64,000 bases of DNA from Ferrovibrio sp. (lineage in GTDB: Bacteria > Pseudomonadota > Alphaproteobacteria > Ferrovibrionales > Ferrovibrionaceae): the NCBI RefSeq assembly GCF_025869515.1, contig NZ_JAOZVR010000016.1, positions 1 through 64,000 on the forward strand, in the 5' to 3' direction. The notes below the pieces were generated by a model that was given only the letters and a program-made list of their open reading frames with translations, was not told the DNA's origin and ran no database searches. Numbering within the stretch: position 1 is the stretch's first letter; the number at the start of each line of letters is the position of its first letter. Positions 58,878-64,000 of this stretch are shown here, one piece after another. The position numbers and the translations under genes are program-made.

Positions 58878-61800
58878 TCATTCCTCCGGGTTCCCAAACG
58901 GAATCAGGATCTGAGGCGCTTCAGTCAATGCGACTAACTTCACGCCATTCAATGGGCGGACGGTCGCGCGATTGGCCGGATCGAATATCAACCGCACCTC
59001 GTCCTGATAGCCATCCTCGAGACCGCTGACCAAAGCCAGGATGAAATCGTTGCCGCGTTCCTTAGCGCGCTCATATTCGGCGTTCGACATCTCGATCGAA
59101 CTCTGCGGCGCACGGCCAGTCGCTTTCATTTCGACGAAGGTCTTCCAGTCTATCGCGCCATCGGCGCCGACTCCATGCCGGTTGCGGAAGTCAATTAGTA
59201 GTTCCTCCGCCGAGGTTTCCAGCGCCTGCGTCAGCAGCTCCCAGCCACGTTGTTCTAGATCGCGATCAGTGTAGGTCGTTGGCGCCGTGCGCGATCCGGG
59301 ATGGGGTGGTTTTGGCGGAGGCGGCGTGTCGTGCAGCTTCGGCTTTGCTGGCGGTGGTGTCAGCTTCGGATCGCGCCCCGGCACCACCGTGGCGCCCAGA
59401 ATAGGGCCAACGCTATTCTTAAGGGTTCGGGGCTTCACGGTGGGGCCTTTCCCACCGGGGGTGCTCACTGAGATTTTCTTCTTCGGGGCGGCGTTGATCT
59501 TTGCAGCTCGGCCTTCCATTGCCTCCACGTGCTCCTCGTCCGATGCCAGACGAATGGCTGCGGCCGTGGTCTCGCGCGCTTCCTGCCAAGCCACCACCCA
59601 CTCGGCCTCAATGCCGCGGCGCAATGCATGCGGGAACAACGACGCGATCGCGTGACCGCCGTATTCACGCTTGGGCAGGGCCTCCTCCCAGACATGCAAT
59701 TCGAGTGGATCAGGCACGATCAATGCTTGAAGCTGGATTGGAATTTTCCCCGCTGACAATTCCTCGTCCATTGCCCGAATAGCAATCGGACCGGAGTATA
59801 CGAATAACGGAATCTCTCGCAGCGCATCCCAACTGATCGCCATGCGCTTGCGTACTTCTGGATTGTTGCGTGCTAGTTCATCGGAGAGATGATCGACCGC
59901 CTGCCGGAAATGCACTCGCATGCCGTCCCCACGATCCAAGGCTGTCTCGCGATCGTCCGCGACGACCAAGGTAGGCTCGCTGCGCGTCACCCCTGTGAAA
60001 ACCACCAACGACGTTAACTCACGAAGGTCACAAGGCGGCATCCAGAATTTCTTGGCGGGCAAAGCCTTCGCCAATTGCGATCTAAGTTCGGATTCTTCAA
60101 CCAGGAAAATGGGCCGCTCAGCCTCCCAACAATCGTCGCAGTACAGCGGCAGGACTTTCATCCGCTCACGGTGCCGCCGCTCCGCATTAGCCAGCAGGGG
60201 CTCCATATAGCGATATACGTCTATCAGGCGCGATGTGAGCCCAACATCATGCGCTTGCCCCGCGAGCGACTTTAGAAACATAAGGCAGTCATCAAGCGTA
60301 GGCTCACGCACATCCAAAGCAGACCAGAGGCTAGCCAAGGCTGGTCCGCCCGGCACAAAGCGCGAGCGGTTATGAAAGATATCCTTGCCGCGCATCAATT
60401 CATTTGGCCTGCGCCAAACATCGCCACCGATGTGAATAAGGCCCTGATTCTCCGTGAAAGCCTTGCGCAGATCCTGAATCATCATGTCGCCGATTCGCGT
60501 ATTCCACGCGACCGTGCTGGGCACGTATCTCGCGAGGTTGCGGTAGATCGCCATGACCTGCGCGTCGTCGACGACGTCATCCCCATCGCACATACCACGC
60601 AGCAGCCTTACTAGATCGCTGACGCGCACCGACGTTACCAACCCCAGTGTCGCCGCGAAGTCCGCGCTAAAATCCCTCACATCAATGCCAACCGCGAACG
60701 CAGTGCTAGCATATAGCGTTTGCGTCTCTTGTGTCTTCACCACGGCTTCGTTCGGCTTCACCAACTCACCCTTGCCGACCGCCACCCACGGCATTTCACG
60801 CAAGTGGATCAGCCATTGTGCGGTGACAGGCGCCCTCGGATAAACGTAGACGCGCGCCTCGTGCTGCGAGGCGACCATCTTGCGGTCAGCGTAAGACCGC
60901 TCCCAAGCGCGGGCCACGGCCTTAAATAAAGCGGGGCTTCTCTCGCGCAGGTCCTTCTTAGAGAGCTTTTGGAATGCGGTTAGAACGCGTTCGAGATCCG
61001 GACTAATCCAATCGGTCGGCACTTGCTCGGCCTGGGCCGCACGGAGTTCCTGGCTCCGCGTCCCGCCACCCCAACGGACTAAGCCGGTTTTCTTCAATCG
61101 CGGTGCATTTTCCACGCCGAGTAAAGCGAAAAACTTACGCGCGCCCCGCGAGATGGTTCCATCAGCGCGTTTACGCTGCGCGCGAGTTGCACCTGTCTTC
61201 AGTTTCTCATCGTATCCGGCAGCGATCCAATGAATGCCCGGTACGGTACCAGCCGCCGTGGGCCAGTTTGGGAAATCACTATCCAACGTCTTGCATAGAT
61301 AGGCTTCCGTCGGACACACCTTCTGCCTGTGCATCTTACCACGCCTATAAACGAAGCCATCCACCATCAGCGCCGCGCCTACGGCATGGCCGATCTCTTC
61401 CGCACGGCGATCGCTCAGCTCATCGAAGCGATTGCGAAGCTCGCGCAAGTCAGCATCCTCTATCTCTAGCGGCGTAGCCCCGAATCGCTCGGCAAAGGCC
61501 TCGAGTTCGGTCGATGCATCGACACTTGTTCGGAACGCTGCGTGCTTATTCAGCCAACGAATCGCAACATCACCATCCTTTTCGATACCGTATGCCGCAT
61601 GCAAGCGATCGAGCAGGTTCCACCGCAATGAAAACATTGAAAGCTCTTCGCATAGAACGAGCGGTTTGTCCGTAGTGCCTAGGCGCTTGCAGGCCACGGC
61701 ACTGCCTTTGTCCGTCAGCCAGAATGGAGTATCGAATAGCTCCTCATTGACGTGGGTCTCCACCAACACGCGCGCAGCCTTCACCCACCAACTTGGTCTC

Positions 61801-63299
61801 TTCGGTTGGAATACTGATTTCTTGAAGCCCTCAAGCAGTTCCGTCGTGCCAATAATAGTGCAGGCTCCGATTTGATCAAGCACGGCGCGCCACCTGCCAC
61901 CCGCATCGCGAATGTCGCGCGGCAGAGCCCGCGATCCTTCAGCTAATGCCTCGATATCGGCGTCCATCAGAAGATCGCTTAGACCGGCATGTTCATAGGC
62001 GATGTTCGACAGGGCAACGTGCGCGCCTCCAATAAGGACGTCCGCATGGCCGCCAAGCCAAGCGCGCGCCGTGTCGAACGATTTCGTGAAGCCATTGCGC
62101 AGCCAACGGTCACCTTCGTTTCCGATGTACTCAACAGCCAGCGGCACAAACCGCCAGGCCTCCTTGGGCGCCTCCAGCATCAGGCCATGCGCGATCTCGC
62201 CAAGCACATCGCCACATCGCTCGATTAGCCAATTGTTCCAAGTGCTTTCGATCAAGGCTTCGCGCGTGGTGCTGGGGTCGAATTGCGCGTCGAGCGAAAA
62301 TGACAGATCCACCGGAACACGCGTTTTAAAGCCGATATAAAGACTCCCCGCACCCGCCTCGCTTGGAACGGCGATGGAAATATTCGTCACCTCGGCGCGA
62401 GCCTTGTGAGCTGGATGCACATGACCCGGCACCGGCAAGGTCGCGCGCCACACGGTCCATGATGCCCCCCTTCTGCGTACCTCGCGTCTCGATAGCGCGG
62501 TGATGGAGGTGCGACCGCTAACTAGGGCAATGTTTTCCCACGCGCCGAAGCTCAGGATGCGGCCATCAAGGGTTGCGCCGGCGATATCACACCAGCGGAA
62601 ACTCGAGACCCAGCTCAGAAAGATTAGGCCGTCTTCCTTCCACTCCGCGAACCAGGCTTTCAGCCCCTCCTCGCTGAAGTCCGATCTCAGGCGAATTACG
62701 ATCATGGTATCGGTCGCGGGATCATAGAAGCCTGGCAGTGGCCCTTCCGCTGGCACAACTTGGATCGAAAGTTGATCCCCGGAAAAATGATACGGTGCCG
62801 AATGGACCGCGAGATCATCTGAGATTCGCCTGAGTGTCTTCAGGCCAATGCCAAACCGCCCGCGCTGATCGGTTCTGTTAGTCTTGGTCGTCACGAATGG
62901 TAGTGCCATGCCTAGCACGTGCTGGCAGGCTACCGGCTGACCATTATGCACGATCAATAGCTCGCGGCTGGCCTCCGTGTCACGCAAAGCGAAGCGCACT
63001 TCCGAGGCATGTAAATCATCCGCGTTTTGGATCACTTCCGTCAGCCCCTGAAATGGCTCAACGTTCAAATCCTCGGCGGCGGCAGCCGCGCCGCGCATCA
63101 TCTTCTTCAAGGCACCAGGCGAAGATGCCAAAGCATTCGCCAATCCCGCGATCACGGCATCCGCAAATTCGGGCGTGCGCGTATCGATCAGATCATCAAT
63201 ACCCGGCTGATCGTCCCAGATCATCCGCGCGGCGCGTGCACCCAAATCGGCGTCACTCTCTGCCGCAATTTCCGACGGAGGAACCGTTAGTTCGTTCAT
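58878..63299 (-). CDS. sacsin/Hsp90-like GHKL ATPase with NOV_C (DUF3883)-like C-terminal domain, 1473 aa
   Basis: N-terminal EVIQNADDLHASEVRFAL (Bergerat N-box) and RGRFGIGLKTLRRISDDLAVHS; C-terminal DWKTFVEMKATGRAPQSSIEMSNAEYERAKERGNDFILALVSG resembles a NOV_C/PD-(D/E)XK-like ExK core. Confidence 0.85.
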   Translation of the reverse strand: MNELTVPPSEIAAESDADLGARAARMIWDDQPGIDDLIDTRTPEFADAVIAGLANALASSPGALKKMMRGAAAAAEDLNVEPFQGLTEVIQNADDLHASEVRFALRDTEASRELLIVHNGQPVACQHVLGMALPFVTTKTNRTDQRGRFGIGLKTLRRISDDLAVHSAPYHFSGDQLSIQVVPAEGPLPGFYDPATDTMIVIRLRSDFSEEGLKAWFAEWKEDGLIFLSWVSSFRWCDIAGATLDGRILSFGAWENIALVSGRTSITALSRREVRRRGASWTVWRATLPVPGHVHPAHKARAEVTNISIAVPSEAGAGSLYIGFKTRVPVDLSFSLDAQFDPSTTREALIESTWNNWLIERCGDVLGEIAHGLMLEAPKEAWRFVPLAVEYIGNEGDRWLRNGFTKSFDTARAWLGGHADVLIGGAHVALSNIAYEHAGLSDLLMDADIEALAEGSRALPRDIRDAGGRWRAVLDQIGACTIIGTTELLEGFKKSVFQPKRPSWWVKAARVLVETHVNEELFDTPFWLTDKGSAVACKRLGTTDKPLVLCEELSMFSLRWNLLDRLHAAYGIEKDGDVAIRWLNKHAAFRTSVDASTELEAFAERFGATPLEIEDADLRELRNRFDELSDRRAEEIGHAVGAALMVDGFVYRRGKMHRQKVCPTEAYLCKTLDSDFPNWPTAAGTVPGIHWIAAGYDEKLKTGATRAQRKRADGTISRGARKFFALLGVENAPRLKKTGLVRWGGGTRSQELRAAQAEQVPTDWISPDLERVLTAFQKLSKKDLRERSPALFKAVARAWERSYADRKMVASQHEARVYVYPRAPVTAQWLIHLREMPWVAVGKGELVKPNEAVVKTQETQTLYASTAFAVGIDVRDFSADFAATLGLVTSVRVSDLVRLLRGMCDGDDVVDDAQVMAIYRNLARYVPSTVAWNTRIGDMMIQDLRKAFTENQGLIHIGGDVWRRPNELMRGKDIFHNRSRFVPGGPALASLWSALDVREPTLDDCLMFLKSLAGQAHDVGLTSRLIDVYRYMEPLLANAERRHRERMKVLPLYCDDCWEAERPIFLVEESELRSQLAKALPAKKFWMPPCDLRELTSLVVFTGVTRSEPTLVVADDRETALDRGDGMRVHFRQAVDHLSDELARNNPEVRKRMAISWDALREIPLFVYSGPIAIRAMDEELSAGKIPIQLQALIVPDPLELHVWEEALPKREYGGHAIASLFPHALRRGIEAEWVVAWQEARETTAAAIRLASDEEHVEAMEGRAAKINAAPKKKISVSTPGGKGPTVKPRTLKNSVGPILGATVVPGRDPKLTPPPAKPKLHDTPPPPKPPHPGSRTAPTTYTDRDLEQRGWELLTQALETSAEELLIDFRNRHGVGADGAIDWKTFVEMKATGRAPQSSIEMSNAEYERAKERGNDFILALVSGLEDGYQDEVRLIFDPANRATVRPLNGVKLVALTEAPQILIPFGNPEE

Positions 63300-63547
63300 A
63301 ATTTAAGGGGCCTCAGATAGTATCCTTGCTTAAGAACCGTGAGGATTCTGGCATCTTTTGGCGCACTGGTCGCGAACATCGGAAATCCCAGGGGCAAACA
63401 AGGCAATACCAGATCGGGACAACCCTGCGTTTCTGCCTTATGAAGCCGGAATCGAAATCCCAATCTATGAACAGCGCGTCTAACGGCAAATTCAGGAGGA
63501 GTAGCCCTGCTTGCATACTCGACAATGAACACTCTTCTCAGAAATCT
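63296..63547 (-). pseudogene. decayed very-short-patch-repair endonuclease (Vsr)-like ORF
   Basis: RATPPEFAVRRAVHRLGFRFRLHKAETQGCPDLVLP matches the Vsr N-terminal core (T.PE.AVR..LH.LGFR(Y/F)RLH...PG.PDLV.P), but the following HGCFWH catalytic block is missing; stop overlaps the ATPase start (TTATGA). Confidence 0.65.
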
Positions 63548-64000
63548 CATGAGCATCGACGGCACCCCTCCAACAGTGGAGAGCATCGCAAACTTGGGAC
63601 GACATTTAATTGAAAGGTATACGAAAGATGCGGGCGTTTCGGCATATAGACCGGTGATGGCAAGCGTGTTCGGGCATTGCACCAGAAGCCAAACGTATAA
63701 GATATTTCAACTTCTCCCTCACAAAACTGAAAATGGCTTTGAGCAGCAATGTCGTGAGATTGATATTGAGAATGGCGACTTCCTGTTGATGGGAGATGAC
63801 GCGGAAGCTTTGAGGCCCAGAATTATCGAACTCGCAGCGAAACAGAATCCTCGTTTTAGAGGTATAGAACCGAAGATCATTCTACAAAATCGCATCGTCG
63901 GCACTGAAGTGGGTACCGTGGGCGGCACTATTCAGGTTGGTATCGCAACTGCGAATTCCTTCAAAGTCTATGCAAGCGTATTTAATGGACAGCCGGGCGG
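63525..64000 (+). CDS. hypothetical protein, partial (runs off window end)
   Basis: ATG at 63525 with 158 open codons to the window edge: MNTLLRNLMSIDGTPPTVESIANLGRHLIERYTKDAGVSAYRP...; divergent from the ATPase. Confidence 0.6.
   Translation, partial: MNTLLRNLMSIDGTPPTVESIANLGRHLIERYTKDAGVSAYRPVMASVFGHCTRSQTYKIFQLLPHKTENGFEQQCREIDIENGDFLLMGDDAEALRPRIIELAAKQNPRFRGIEPKIILQNRIVGTEVGTVGGTIQVGIATANSFKVYASVFNGQPG

Noticed and set aside
63719-63928. 69-aa minus-strand ORF near the right edge
   Set aside because: Antisense to the longer open plus-strand CDS that starts at 63525.

Overview
High-GC alphaproteobacterial-type chromosomal segment, mostly core genes. In order it holds: chemotaxis genes (two MCPs, CheW); a TPP-dependent enzyme; a tandem glycine riboswitch with gcvT-gcvH-gcvPA-gcvPB; a lone AT-rich ORF between two terminators; an HWE/HisKA_2-type kinase, an MscS channel and an EF-hand protein; a ROK-like kinase that appears circularly permuted; a divergent ethylmalonyl-CoA pathway locus (ecm / ccr-mcd); an AlaX/EamA/AraC/MarR patch; a cobalamin adenosyltransferase; a flgE-flgK-flgL block behind a sigma-54-like promoter; cysS, sufE, hisI; and a large formate dehydrogenase (FDH) locus with structural genes, Mo-cofactor genes, fdhD and several DUF proteins. 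A tRNA-Ser(CGA) at 58.6 kb marks the edge of what looks like an integrated island. The island carries a 1473-aa sacsin/Hsp90-like ATPase with a NOV_C/DUF3883-like C-terminus (candidate defence protein), translationally coupled to a decayed vsr-like ORF, plus a divergent CDS that leaves the window. Best leads: the tRNA-Ser island ATPase, the permuted ROK-like kinase, the HTH-TorD fusion, the uncharacterised FDH accessory module with a pseudo-biotin-ligase, and the inverted-repeat region between ecm and ccr. All calls come from reading the sequence and supplied translations; no searches were run.
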